DNA from: Arenibacter echinorum
GTDB lineage: Bacteria; Bacteroidota; Bacteroidia; Flavobacteriales; Flavobacteriaceae
Assembly (NCBI RefSeq): GCF_003259375.1
Contig: NZ_QLLN01000001.1
Span: forward strand, 287,360-351,359
DNA length: 64,000 nt
Direction: 5' to 3'
Positions within the stretch are counted from its first letter, which is position 1; each line of letters begins with the position of its first letter. This document shows, piece after piece, positions 17,633 to 26,441 of this stretch. The notes under the pieces were generated by a model. It worked only from the letters and a program-made list of their open reading frames with translations. It was not told the DNA's origin and made no database searches. The position numbers were made by a program, and so were the translations under genes.

Positions 17633-18252
17633 TTGGTTGTGTACAATTTTATTATTTCTTCTTTATTGTGTGCAATGCTTCCTTCCGTAGAAACTAGGTA
17701 TAAAAAAGCTTCATAGTCGTCTACGTCACAGTTTATCCACCCGCACAACACTTCATCCGCTTTTTCAGTTTTAATTAAACTGCTTGCGTAGTCGTGTAGG
17801 TATTCTGCATTAAAGTGGTTAAAGATAAAAAAACTATTTTCAGAATATAGCCTATGCTTAATACTTATCTCTCCAAGGCAAATATTGGGCAAGGTATAGA
17901 CGAAAACAGCAGGACTCGGAAAATAGTTTTCTTTGTCCACAATGGACTCTTGGTGCTTTCTGTCCGTTTGCAGGCTAGAAGCACTATTGGAAAATACCAA
18001 AGCAATATTTTTGGGCATTTCGGAATCCTGGGTCACTGTCTTAAGTAAAATATCAGTGGCCAGAAATCCAAGTTTGCTGAGGTCGTCCATTTTAAAAAAC
18101 TTGGGATAATTGGTATCCATCTTTTTATAGGCCAGTTTTATAAAAGTGATGAAATCGCTCCCTAGGTCTTCCAAGAGCAACTCATCATTCAACAGTACCC
18201 TATTGTTGGATATTCTACAATATTCCTTTATTTTCAGATGTTGGGCCTTCAT
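17629..18252 (-). CDS. Half-length ketosynthase-like protein (no Cys, no C-terminal half)
   Basis: This 207-residue protein resembles the N-terminal half of a ketosynthase. LGFLATDILL sits where ketosynthases have an early helix, IALVFSNSASS matches the VGVV-type strand, and YFPSPAVFVYTLPNICLGEISI matches the dimer-interface segment of chain-length factors. The nucleophile region (FFIFNHFNAEY) has no Cys, and the C-terminal half with the two histidines is absent. It overlaps the catalytic ketosynthase gene at 18249 by four bases and the ACP by four bases. It is probably a truncated chain-length-factor-like partner. It looks intact rather than decayed, because frame and overlaps are preserved. 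Confidence 0.65.
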   Translation of the reverse strand: MKAQHLKIKEYCRISNNRVLLNDELLLEDLGSDFITFIKLAYKKMDTNYPKFFKMDDLSKLGFLATDILLKTVTQDSEMPKNIALVFSNSASSLQTDRKHQESIVDKENYFPSPAVFVYTLPNICLGEISIKHRLYSENSFFIFNHFNAEYLHDYASSLIKTEKADEVLCGWINCDVDDYEAFLYLVSTEGSIAHNKEEIIKLYTTK

Positions 18253-19397
18253 GATTGAACCTTTTTAAATACGGCGGCTGTATTGCAGCCTCCAAAACCG
18301 GAGGCAGTCTTCAAGAAACAATTTAAATCCTTGGCAGTGGGTGCCGTAATTATATTGAGGGGTTGTGAAACTCCCAACTCGGTGAACCCCTTGGAGGGGT
18401 ATAAAGTATTGTGGTAAAGGGAATGCATGCCAATAATAGTTTCCAAAAGGCCCGATGCCCCCAGGGTGTGTCCAAAATAGCCTTTAAGGCTGTTCAATGG
18501 AACAGCGTCCAGACCTAATCTGTTCAGGGCAATTGCCTCCATTTCATCATTGAAAATGGTTGCGGTGCCATGGGCGGAAATATAATCTATATCACCGGGA
18601 CCTACATGGGCTTCTTTAAAGGCCGAAAGAATACTCCGATAAAGGCCTTCCCCTGTTCTTGATGGGCCGGAAATATGATTGGCGTCATTACAGGAAGCTT
18701 CGCCCAATATTTCGACAGCTTCGGAGGGTAAATTGTCCTGGTCCTTGTTTACCAATATACTGGCGGCCACCTCCCCTATGTTAATACCGGATCTTTGCTT
18801 GCAATAGGGCTTGCAAGGTAGGGAACTCATGGCCTGGAATGAATTGAAGCCAGAAAGAATGAAATTGGAAACTATATCCCCTCCAACTATAAAAACTTTA
18901 TCGAACGTTCCCTGTGAAATGAATCTTTTGGCCGTTGAAATGGCCAATATCCCTGAAACACAGGCATTGGACAGCACAATGGGTTCTGTAGAAAATCCAA
19001 AATAGTTTTTGATTATATGCCCTAAAGTTCCTAAATAGGCCCTCTCTGCAGGCATTGGGTTCCTTGGATCCAAGGTATCTACATTTCCTTTGGTTGTGGA
19101 CAGAATTAGACCAACCCTATCCGTTAATGCTACTCCCGATGCTTGAATGATTTTGTCCAGGGACAGGACCATCATTTGCTCTAAGCGGGTATATTCACCA
19201 TTTGGTTTTAGCTTTTTAAAGGCCTTTTCTAGGTAATCTGAATCAATAACCGAGGCGTAAAAGGGGTTGGGAAATAGGTTTTCATCTTCAATTAATGATA
19301 TCCCCGATAAGCCCTCATGAATATTTTGCACCACCGTAAGACTATCAAAGCCTATAGATGATACAATATTGTTATATGAGAGATAGGTCTTATTCAT
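18249..19397 (-). CDS. Catalytic beta-ketoacyl-ACP synthase, second copy in locus
   Basis: This 382-residue ketosynthase has Cys146 (SNACVSGI), a His in SAHGTATIFND and a His in GYFGHTLGASG. It is diverged from the 16081 enzyme, and the usual STA before the Cys is replaced by LSN. It would condense malonyl-ACP with an acyl chain. It overlaps the thioesterase gene by 8 bases and the half-length ketosynthase-like gene by four, suggesting it forms a functional pair with the latter. Which branch of flexirubin assembly it serves cannot be told from sequence. Confidence 0.87.
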   Translation of the reverse strand: MNKTYLSYNNIVSSIGFDSLTVVQNIHEGLSGISLIEDENLFPNPFYASVIDSDYLEKAFKKLKPNGEYTRLEQMMVLSLDKIIQASGVALTDRVGLILSTTKGNVDTLDPRNPMPAERAYLGTLGHIIKNYFGFSTEPIVLSNACVSGILAISTAKRFISQGTFDKVFIVGGDIVSNFILSGFNSFQAMSSLPCKPYCKQRSGINIGEVAASILVNKDQDNLPSEAVEILGEASCNDANHISGPSRTGEGLYRSILSAFKEAHVGPGDIDYISAHGTATIFNDEMEAIALNRLGLDAVPLNSLKGYFGHTLGASGLLETIIGMHSLYHNTLYPSKGFTELGVSQPLNIITAPTAKDLNCFLKTASGFGGCNTAAVFKKVQS

Positions 19398-19827
19398 TCA
19401 ATAATCCAACTTTTTGTTTCCAATCCAAGAAAAATTTCGGCATGGTCAGGGATAAACCGTTTTCGTCTTCCACAAAAACCTGAATGGTTTCCCCAGTGCA
19501 TACCAATTTGTTTTGTGGATCATAAATTTCGTATTTAAATACCATTTTGGCCGCTGGTGAATCTACAAAAATTGTTTTAATAGTGGCAACATCGCCATAG
19601 CGCAAAGGAAGTTTGTGTTCACAGCTAGATTTAACTATCGGGGTGGTGTAACCAGCTGCTTTGTGGTCCAGATAGGCAATCCCATGGTATCTACCAAAGG
19701 CTTCCCTGCCATCCTCAAAATATTGGATATAATTTCCATGCCACACAATGCCCAAAGGGTCTGTTTCTGCAAAGCGAACTCTAATTTCACTGGTAAAGCT
19801 AATCTCTGTTTTATTCTTAGACGGCAT
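19390..19827 (-). CDS. 4HBT-type hotdog thioesterase
   Basis: This protein of about 145 residues has the 4-hydroxybenzoyl-CoA thioesterase signature ETDPLGIVWHGNYIQYFEDG, with the catalytic-type Asp and a downstream HGNY. It would hydrolyse an acyl thioester or proofread the carrier proteins; the substrate is unknown. The ATG at 19827 overlaps the permease stop by 11 bases. ATGs at 19839 and 19848 are in frame and would add four or seven residues. It overlaps the next ketosynthase by 8 bases. Confidence 0.83.
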   Translation of the reverse strand: MPSKNKTEISFTSEIRVRFAETDPLGIVWHGNYIQYFEDGREAFGRYHGIAYLDHKAAGYTTPIVKSSCEHKLPLRYGDVATIKTIFVDSPAAKMVFKYEIYDPQNKLVCTGETIQVFVEDENGLSLTMPKFFLDWKQKVGLLNE

Positions 19828-21085
19828 TTTTCCTTTCATTATACACAATAGAAATTGCGGTGGTTATTACAAAAAATAAAAATAATAAGGTTAGTTCAGG
19901 TATAAGATCCAAAATGCCCGCATCTCTCAAAAAAACATCATAAAAAGCATTTAAGCCCCAATTCATAGGAGATAAATTTGAAAGAGTCTGCATAAATTTA
20001 GGCATTATAAAGACAGGTACCCAAACACCTCCCAATGCCGCCAAAATAACCACAAAAGTAGCTCCAAAAGGAGCAGATTGTTCTTGGGTCCTTGCAATTG
20101 TTCCCAATAGCAATCCAAGGCCAATGGCCGCAAGTCCTGCAAATAAAGCTACAAGGAACAATAGAGGTATTTTTCCTGAGACGTCAAGGCTGGGAAGGCC
20201 TAAGACTGGGAATAGATAAACACCTATTCCTAACATTAGTCCAAATTGTATGAGACATACGGCAAGGTATATCACAGTTTTACCGCCCAATACCGTTAGA
20301 TAAGAAACGGGATTAGTCCTTAGACGGACAAAGGTGCCCTGGCTTTTTTCTTTGACCATATTGATGGACAAGGGAACAATGATAAAAAAAATGGCGAACA
20401 AGGTCCAGGCAGGAACATTGTGCTGCACCGAATTGGGAATTATTTCATTGTTGCCTATATTAGGGGTAACTTCCTTAAAGGTGATAAAACTTTCGGTGTC
20501 AAATATAGCTTCAGTTTCATCGTCTGTTATTTGGGATTGGAATGCCTTGTAAATAGTTTGGGTCTCTATTTTAAAGATCATCTTGTCTATTCCATTCTTT
20601 ATGGAGTTTTTAAAGGACATTTGTGTTGCGGGGTCGAAATAAAGTATGACCTCTTTTTTTTCCAAATCCGATTTATGGGATGGTGGAGTTTCTTCTTCCA
20701 AACCAAATTTGGATAGCAAGCCTTCCACATTTAGATTCACTTTTTTTTCCAGTTCAGAACTAAGATTGGCTGGAATTACTATGGCCAATTGGTACTTGCC
20801 TTTGAAAACTAGTTCTTTGGCTTCGCTGTCCGATTCTTTTCCAATAATATTGAAGGATTTGGACTCTGCCAGCCCATCGTATATGTTTTTGGAAACCTCA
20901 CCCTTGTCATAGTCCACCCATAGTATAGGGATTTTGTTCTCATTGATAGACCTAAAGGTGCTGTCCTGAATTAAAGTAATGGTGACCACCAATACCAGGG
21001 GCATTACAAATAAGATGGCCAATCCGCCAATATCCCTGGATAGTAGTAGTAATTCTTTATATGTTGAGGCCCAAAGTTTATGCAT
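19817..21085 (-). CDS. ABC-2 type export permease
   Basis: This 422-residue membrane protein has one N-terminal span (about residues 18-40), a soluble extracytoplasmic region to about residue 215, and then five spans. That is the layout of ABC-2 exporters of the YhhJ/DrrB group. PVSYLTVLGGKTVIYLAVCL is the typical first long helix of the second half. With the ATPase gene that overlaps it by 8 bases it forms a transporter, probably moving the pigment or an intermediate out of the cytoplasm. The cargo is inferred from the locus. Confidence 0.87.
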   Translation of the reverse strand: MHKLWASTYKELLLLSRDIGGLAILFVMPLVLVVTITLIQDSTFRSINENKIPILWVDYDKGEVSKNIYDGLAESKSFNIIGKESDSEAKELVFKGKYQLAIVIPANLSSELEKKVNLNVEGLLSKFGLEEETPPSHKSDLEKKEVILYFDPATQMSFKNSIKNGIDKMIFKIETQTIYKAFQSQITDDETEAIFDTESFITFKEVTPNIGNNEIIPNSVQHNVPAWTLFAIFFIIVPLSINMVKEKSQGTFVRLRTNPVSYLTVLGGKTVIYLAVCLIQFGLMLGIGVYLFPVLGLPSLDVSGKIPLLFLVALFAGLAAIGLGLLLGTIARTQEQSAPFGATFVVILAALGGVWVPVFIMPKFMQTLSNLSPMNWGLNAFYDVFLRDAGILDLIPELTLLFLFFVITTAISIVYNERKNAV

Positions 21086-21821
21086 GATCTCTAAGGGCTT
21101 TTCCGGTCAAGGTTAAGAAGACGTCTTCTAGGTTGTGTGATTCCGGGTATTGGGAAATAAGATTATTAGGAGCCCCTTCAATGATAATCCTACCATGATC
21201 GATAATAGCCACTTTTGTACAAAATTGTTCTGCTTCGTTCAAATGATGGGACGTATAGATAATGGTGGTTCCCTGGGTGTTCAATTTTTTTAAATTTTCA
21301 ATAATTACATTTTTGGATTGTACGTCCACACCAACCGTGGGTTCGTCCAAGAATAAAACTTTGGGGTCGTGCAGGATGCTGGCAATTAAGTTGACACGTC
21401 TCTTCATTCCCCCTGAAAAAGTGTCCAATTTTTTGTTGGAAAATTTCCCCAACCCTAAAACTTCCAAATGAAAATTAATTTTTTCCTTCAATTGCTTTCC
21501 TTTTAGACCGTACATGCTGCCCAGGTAATACAAATTTTCATATGCGGTCAGGGTAGGGTAAAGGGCATATTCCTGAGGTACGATACCAATTATTTGTTTT
21601 AGTTGGTTGGCATTCTTTTGAAAGGTTAGTCCGTTGATGGTAAAACTGCCAGAGGTAGGTTTTATCAAGGAACTTAACATAGAGATAAGGGTAGTTTTTC
21701 CTGCCCCATTGGGTCCTAAAAGCCCAAAAATTTCCCCCTCGTCTATTTTTAGATCAAGGTCCATCACCGAGTAGTCCTCGTTATTTTTATATTTTTTGGA
21801 GAGATGGGAAATTTGGATCAT
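21078..21821 (-). CDS. ABC exporter ATPase subunit
   Basis: This 247-residue nucleotide-binding protein has Walker [10 protein letters not shown] at residues 36-44, the signature TFSGGMKRRV, Walker B VLFLDEP and the H-loop YTSHH. It belongs to the CcmA/DrrA-like class that pairs with ABC-2 permeases. Its stop overlaps the permease start by 8 bases, so the two subunits are made together. It follows the BtrH-like gene by 8 bases. Confidence 0.93.
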   Translation of the reverse strand: MIQISHLSKKYKNNEDYSVMDLDLKIDEGEIFGLLGPNGAGKTTLISMLSSLIKPTSGSFTINGLTFQKNANQLKQIIGIVPQEYALYPTLTAYENLYYLGSMYGLKGKQLKEKINFHLEVLGLGKFSNKKLDTFSGGMKRRVNLIASILHDPKVLFLDEPTVGVDVQSKNVIIENLKKLNTQGTTIIYTSHHLNEAEQFCTKVAIIDHGRIIIEGAPNNLISQYPESHNLEDVFLTLTGKALRDHA

Positions 21822-21829
21822 TTGCTACC

Positions 21830-22831
21830 TTATATTGCCTTTTTCAGTTTTTTAAAAAAAACCTCTTCTTTGTTGGCTATATCTTCAAGAAGGGTGGCCA
21901 CATGATCGTATTGGTCTACGGCCACGGAATTGCTCCTGTTTTTATATATGCGCGATGCCTCCACTGCAAAATCGCGCCATTGGTCGCCGATCAGGGTCAT
22001 TTCTTTGGAAAGCTCTAAAAGTTGATTGTTGTTCAATAGTTTTCCAGCTTCTTGTAAAAATGCGGCATAAATATAACGGAACCCACCGCCTCCGGTACCT
22101 ATTTCTTCTTGCATACGTACAATTTGCCCCAAATAATGATTGGCAATTTTAACGCCCTTGGACTTTGGCCATTTACGAATAAGTTGGGCAATTTTTCTTA
22201 TTCCTTTTACCCCAACGACCGGGACGGGGGCCAACATATCCCTACAGGTGTGCTTTATGCCCCTAATAATGGCTTTTTCCAGCTGTAGCTGTTCCGGGAA
22301 AGAGGTAGGGTAATAAATATGTCCTTTTGGGGCAAAGGCGCCTTTGGCAAATCTTACTTTTTCCAGTTCTTTTTCGGTAAGTGAGGTAACGGTTTCCATT
22401 ACCGGGTCACTTATTAAATATAAACCATCTTTTTTGCCATAGACCACCATATTGTGGGCGTTAAAATGGAAGCGATATTCGTCAGGAAAGTAGGGTAGGT
22501 TGTAAACGCCTACCTGGAGTCCTACCGGATTATTTCTTTGCAGGTTTTCGTCCAATCTGGCCTTGGCGGTTTGGACATTTCGAAATTTTTCTCGCTTTAT
22601 TTTAATTCCGACACGTGTGGCGAACCGGGTAAAGATAATTCCCGGCATTGCCCTATAGGATACTACAGGTGCATGATTAACTTTTAAAAAAGGAATATAG
22701 GTAAACAAGAGCCCTGAGCCTATTCCAAAAACCATGGGCTCACTTACTGTAAACCCATTGTACGTCATTAAGTTGGCTACTACACCATTCTCGCAGTGTG
22801 CAGCTTGCTTGTGTTTAAAATCTATTTCCAT
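21830..22831 (-). CDS. BtrH-like papain-fold acyltransferase (candidate flexirubin ester-forming enzyme)
   Basis: This 333-residue protein has the BtrH N-terminal domain. Cys13 lies in HCENGVVAN, His126 in FNAHNMVVYG and Asp142 in LISDPV, which form a papain-like triad. BtrH in butirosin synthesis moves an acyl group from an acyl carrier protein to an acceptor. A flexirubin is an ester between an aryl polyene acid held on ACP and a dialkylresorcinol hydroxyl, so this enzyme is chemically the best candidate in the locus for making that ester. That assignment is inference; the family assignment is firmer. About 130 C-terminal residues are helical and of unknown role. Confidence 0.75.
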   Translation of the reverse strand: MEIDFKHKQAAHCENGVVANLMTYNGFTVSEPMVFGIGSGLLFTYIPFLKVNHAPVVSYRAMPGIIFTRFATRVGIKIKREKFRNVQTAKARLDENLQRNNPVGLQVGVYNLPYFPDEYRFHFNAHNMVVYGKKDGLYLISDPVMETVTSLTEKELEKVRFAKGAFAPKGHIYYPTSFPEQLQLEKAIIRGIKHTCRDMLAPVPVVGVKGIRKIAQLIRKWPKSKGVKIANHYLGQIVRMQEEIGTGGGGFRYIYAAFLQEAGKLLNNNQLLELSKEMTLIGDQWRDFAVEASRIYKNRSNSVAVDQYDHVATLLEDIANKEEVFFKKLKKAI

Positions 22832-22834
22832 TGT

Positions 22835-23248
22835 TTAGAGATCGGTACGTTGTAGCTCTTCGATCGTAATATCGAAGACATCTGCATATTTTTGTAATGT
22901 TTTGTTATTTAGGCTTTTAAATACGGCAGGGCGAAAATGTCTTTTAACCCTCCACTTCCAAATCCCGACGTAGCTCGCTAAGATGGGGAGGTCCATTTTG
23001 TGGAGTTCCATATAGTATTCCAAGGGACTCACCTTAAGGTCTATTACCCTTTGTTTTGAAGCTGAAATGCGTTCGTTTAAAGCCTCTATAGCATTGTTCA
23101 GGGCAATGGTCTTGGGGCTCCATCCAGTACTTAATTCGGTGGTATATTCCCCGTTTTCGTCAACGGCATAACACAGTTCTTTGAAATTGGCCGACTCAAG
23201 ATTGCTTTTGTCCTGTGGTACTTCATTCTTTTTCATGCCTAAGGTCAT
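22835..23248 (-). CDS. Conserved small protein of unknown function in pigment locus
   Basis: This 137-residue protein has an acidic N-terminal half, a central helix rich in Ala, Ser and Lys, and a basic C-terminal segment (WKWRVKRHFRP, then YADVFDITIEEL) that resembles the end of an XRE-type helix-turn-helix. The similarity is weak and I would not call it a regulator without a structure or search. It lies three bases upstream of the BtrH-like gene. An in-frame ATG at 23236 is an alternative start. Confidence 0.6.
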   Translation of the reverse strand: MTLGMKKNEVPQDKSNLESANFKELCYAVDENGEYTTELSTGWSPKTIALNNAIEALNERISASKQRVIDLKVSPLEYYMELHKMDLPILASYVGIWKWRVKRHFRPAVFKSLNNKTLQKYADVFDITIEELQRTDL

Positions 23249-23320
23249 TATAATTTATAGGCCAAGGTTACTGGCTTATAAAGTTATTAATACAATTTCA
23301 TATTCGATCCGCAGATGTAA

Positions 23321-23776
23321 CTAAACTTCCTGTATCAGAAAATTTAATATACAATCTGCCACTAATTCTTTCTCTGTATATATTTTGCATTCCATAGTGC
23401 ATATGCTAAAATTTCCCGAACTGTAATTGGATAGGAGTTTAGCCTTCGTAGTTAAGGTGTCTCCTGTTCTAGGTAATAAAAAAATGTTCGCCTTTTTAAT
23501 ACCGCTAATAAAACCAATTACGTTATTGCCCTCCCCTTCTAGATCATCCGCGGCAAAGAAATCTTGCCCAACAATTGCGGAACAGGATTGGGCAGCATTT
23601 TCTATAATCCCTGATTCGGTAAACTTATTGTCCTTTACAAAGATACAATCTTCGGTTACTTTAAATTCGGTAGTCACCGTTTCCTTGTTAAGATCAATTA
23701 TTTTTGTGACCATGAGCATTGGCTCTCTATGGGGCAAAAACTTGTGTATATTTATATGTGAACGCGCTGTATTCAA
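23321..23776 (-). CDS. ApeP-like hotdog dehydratase subunit (Glu present, no GHFP His)
   Basis: This 151-residue hotdog protein has PHREPMLMV (His16) near the N-terminus and SGIIENAAQ (Glu59) in the central helix. It lacks the GHFP histidine motif of FabZ. ApeP subunits of aryl-polyene systems look like this and pair with an ApeI-like subunit. The ApeI-like protein at 11981 has the His but not the Glu, so a mixed dimer would restore one full active site. It sits five bases after a second protein of the same type at 23782. Confidence 0.75.
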   Translation of the reverse strand: MNTARSHINIHKFLPHREPMLMVTKIIDLNKETVTTEFKVTEDCIFVKDNKFTESGIIENAAQSCSAIVGQDFFAADDLEGEGNNVIGFISGIKKANIFLLPRTGDTLTTKAKLLSNYSSGNFSICTMECKIYTEKELVADCILNFLIQEV

Positions 23777-23781
23777 TTAGT

Positions 23782-24219
23782 TTAGTTTGCCAATACGGTT
23801 TTCATTTCACTGTTTGCCATAATTTTGCCATTACAAGTTACCTGAATCTGAACCAAGGTAACACCCATGATCTCATGTAGAATTGTGACTGTTGTTATTA
23901 ATTCCTGATCTGCGGTTGGCAACTCCAGTATTTCGGCCAATTTAATGGCCCCGATATAACCTGTGGGGGCAGGCTCATTTTTTAGGAAATATTGATACCC
24001 GGTATGAAGTGCCACAGACTGTGCCATATGTTCAATTAGTCCGGCAGCCATAAATTTACTGTTGTACACAAACAGATTAGACGGCGTAGGGGTAAAACCG
24101 GTAATCACCTTTTCTTCGGAAAAGTGAATCAGCTTGTCCACCATTACAAAAGGAGCCTTTTGGGGGATTAGATTTTCAATTAGACCTTTGTCATCTATTG
24201 TTTGTTTCAATAAATTCAT
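23782..24219 (-). CDS. Second ApeP-like hotdog subunit (Glu present, N-terminal His replaced)
   Basis: This 145-residue hotdog protein is related to its neighbour at 23321. The central helix keeps Glu63 (AGLIEHMAQ), but the PHREPM motif reads PQKAPF, so the N-terminal His is Gln20, and there is no GHFP histidine. It therefore cannot hold a complete FabZ-type active site alone. It may be a structural or specificity partner, or it may serve a different chain from its neighbour. It abuts darB with no spacer. Confidence 0.72.
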   Translation of the reverse strand: MNLLKQTIDDKGLIENLIPQKAPFVMVDKLIHFSEEKVITGFTPTPSNLFVYNSKFMAAGLIEHMAQSVALHTGYQYFLKNEPAPTGYIGAIKLAEILELPTADQELITTVTILHEIMGVTLVQIQVTCNGKIMANSEMKTVLAN

Positions 24220-25350
24220 TTAACAGACCGTTAGGTATGCATATGAGTAGGAAAACCTAGCGCTTTCCGGTACGTGCAACAATACTTTATCTCCCTTTTT
24301 TAGTTGTCCTGAACTCACCAATTCTTCAAGCATTACGAAAATTGAGGCTGCGCCTACATTGCCAACCTTGCTCAAATTCATAAACCATTTCTCCCAAGGT
24401 ATTTCCACTCCCTGTCGCTTTAATTCCTCGTATAAATTTTCCTTAAAATAATAGGAAGAGATATGCGGTAAATAATAGTCAAAATCGGCGGTAGTGATAT
24501 TGTGCTTGTTCATGGCCAATTTTAGACTGTCCACTCCTTTGCCCAATATGTTTTCACCTAAGAGTTTAACGTCTTGTTTCATGGCGAAAAGGGATTTGTT
24601 GGCCCAGTCTTCGGCAGGATATTCGCTCCAAGGCTTTAAATGGCCATTTTCCAATTTATCGGCACCGGCATACATGCATGTTTCCATTTCAAAGGCATAG
24701 GAATACCCTTCCATCCATTCAATTTTTAAAGCAATGCCTTTAGGTTCGCTTTCCAGTAAAACGGCTCCTGAGCCATCGGAAAGCATCCAGCGTAAAAATT
24801 CTTTGTTAAAGGCCAATATAGGATTGTCTTCCAGCTCCTTCAGGTGTTCTACCTCATTTTCAAAAATATCGGATTTCATCCAAGTCGAGGTTCTTTCCGA
24901 ACCCGTACATACTGCATTGGACACTTGCCCCGCCTTAATTGCCAAGAAACCATATTTCAAGGCATTCATTCCTGAACAGCAGGCCCCCGATGGGGAATTA
25001 ACCTCTAAATTTCCGTTTTTTAAAAAGCCGTGTACCATAGAAGCGTGCGATGGCAATATTTGATCGGGACTACTGGTGCCACAAGAAAGAAGTTCTATAT
25101 CCTTGGTACTAAAAGTGTCGTCACATAAAAGCTCAATGGCCTCCTTGGTTAGTTGGGCATTGTTATGGGTAATGTTTCCATTGGCATCTATGGCGTAATA
25201 TCTGGTCTTAATTTGATTGTTCCGCAGGACTATACGTCTAGCCTTGGAACTCTTACCATTGATAATGCCCAATTTTTCTTCCATTTGTTCATTGTCAACA
25301 GGTTCATTAGGTAAGAACTTGGCAATCCTGGTAATATAAACGTCTTTCAT
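24220..25350 (-). CDS. darB: DarB: KASIII-like synthase for the dialkylresorcinol half
   Basis: This 376-residue protein is a FabH/KAS III-like ketosynthase. The nucleophile region GACCSGMNA contains Cys124-Cys125 (Cys125 fits the family position). YLPHISSYY supplies the active-site His, and GNVGAAS the Asn. In dialkylresorcinol pathways DarB joins two beta-keto acyl units, and DarA completes ring formation. The gene follows darA with a one-base overlap. Its product supplies the dialkylresorcinol alcohol of the flexirubin ester. The assignment rests on the residues and on the darA neighbour. Confidence 0.87.
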   Translation of the reverse strand: MKDVYITRIAKFLPNEPVDNEQMEEKLGIINGKSSKARRIVLRNNQIKTRYYAIDANGNITHNNAQLTKEAIELLCDDTFSTKDIELLSCGTSSPDQILPSHASMVHGFLKNGNLEVNSPSGACCSGMNALKYGFLAIKAGQVSNAVCTGSERTSTWMKSDIFENEVEHLKELEDNPILAFNKEFLRWMLSDGSGAVLLESEPKGIALKIEWMEGYSYAFEMETCMYAGADKLENGHLKPWSEYPAEDWANKSLFAMKQDVKLLGENILGKGVDSLKLAMNKHNITTADFDYYLPHISSYYFKENLYEELKRQGVEIPWEKWFMNLSKVGNVGAASIFVMLEELVSSGQLKKGDKVLLHVPESARFSYSYAYLTVC

Positions 25351-26276
25351 TAATTGTTCTTTAATCTAACGGATGAATAGTATGCTTTATCCCTTTTAAT
25401 TTTATTGTACCGGGGTATGTAAGTCGCCAAAAATACAATAAAAACTATTGGAGCTATAGCCCAAATTGCAAATAACAAATAATATTTGAACAAAACCAGT
25501 AATTTTTTTCGTTTCGGATTACCTGTAGGCCCTTTCTTTATAATAAGGTTGGCCCATTTCGTAAACAAAACATTACCTCTTATGTCTGTCTGTATCAACA
25601 AGGGTTTTACTTTAACGGCATCCAATTTTAATAGATCATCCTGTAAGCTGCTGTAATCATTGGACAATAGTGCTTTCCTGATGGGCGTTCCAAATTTTTC
25701 CGAGGCTTTTATATCTTCGTCTGAAACTCCCGGTTTTGGAAAAATGCCCAAGTACTTGGTTTTTTTTCCACCGAGCATCCAATGCACAATTGTTATTACG
25801 CTGATGTGATTTATGTGACGGTCAACTAAAGCTATATTACCCACTAAACTGGCATTGCAGGAAACTAGAAGGCGTTTCATTTTTTCCTGTGCCATTAACC
25901 ACATGTTTCTACAGGCAATTACTGTAACTACGGGTGTCTGATCGAGTAATTTCTTGGCAACATCAGATTTTAGGAAAGAATTAATGGGTATGGACGGGGT
26001 TAAATACCAAACTTGGTAACCTAGAATTATCAGGTCATATTTCTTTTCAAGGATATCGGCCTTTGGTGGCTTTAGCTCACATGGTATTTGCAGAAAGGAT
26101 TCAGGAAACGCATCATAGAAATCATCCTGTTTCCATGGAAATTCGTAATCATTTTTGGGGCTTATCCTATAATATGTGATGCTTACGTTCGCCCCCTCTA
26201 TGGAAGTCGCTAAATTTTGAACAATATCCAACAACTGCCCGGATTGGGAGTAATAAATTATAAGAACTTCTTTCAT
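25350..26276 (-). CDS. darA: DarA: dialkylresorcinol condensing enzyme
   Basis: This 308-residue protein begins IIYYSQSGQLLDIV, a flavodoxin-like phosphate loop, and ends with a hydrophobic span (about residues 270-290) followed by basic residues, as in DarA proteins. DarA works with DarB to form the 1,3-cyclohexanedione or resorcinol ring from two acyl chains; the chemistry of the DarA step is less well defined than that of DarB. It is the first gene of a block that runs without gaps through darB and the hotdog genes. The 165-base spacer upstream holds a TAAATTTG element on the minus strand but no matching -33 box. Confidence 0.87.
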   Translation of the reverse strand: MKEVLIIYYSQSGQLLDIVQNLATSIEGANVSITYYRISPKNDYEFPWKQDDFYDAFPESFLQIPCELKPPKADILEKKYDLIILGYQVWYLTPSIPINSFLKSDVAKKLLDQTPVVTVIACRNMWLMAQEKMKRLLVSCNASLVGNIALVDRHINHISVITIVHWMLGGKKTKYLGIFPKPGVSDEDIKASEKFGTPIRKALLSNDYSSLQDDLLKLDAVKVKPLLIQTDIRGNVLFTKWANLIIKKGPTGNPKRKKLLVLFKYYLLFAIWAIAPIVFIVFLATYIPRYNKIKRDKAYYSSVRLKNN

Positions 26277-26441
26277 TGGTAAGCTATTAATCTTCTTTAT
26301 AATACCGCCAAGATTGCCATTATATTAATACCTAAATGGTCTTTCCTATGACTTTTAATAGAGTTCAAATTTAATTTTAATTTTCAGATCAGAGCCGGAT
26401 TTGGAAAATGTAACCAAAACTTAGTGTTATCCTAACCGAAC

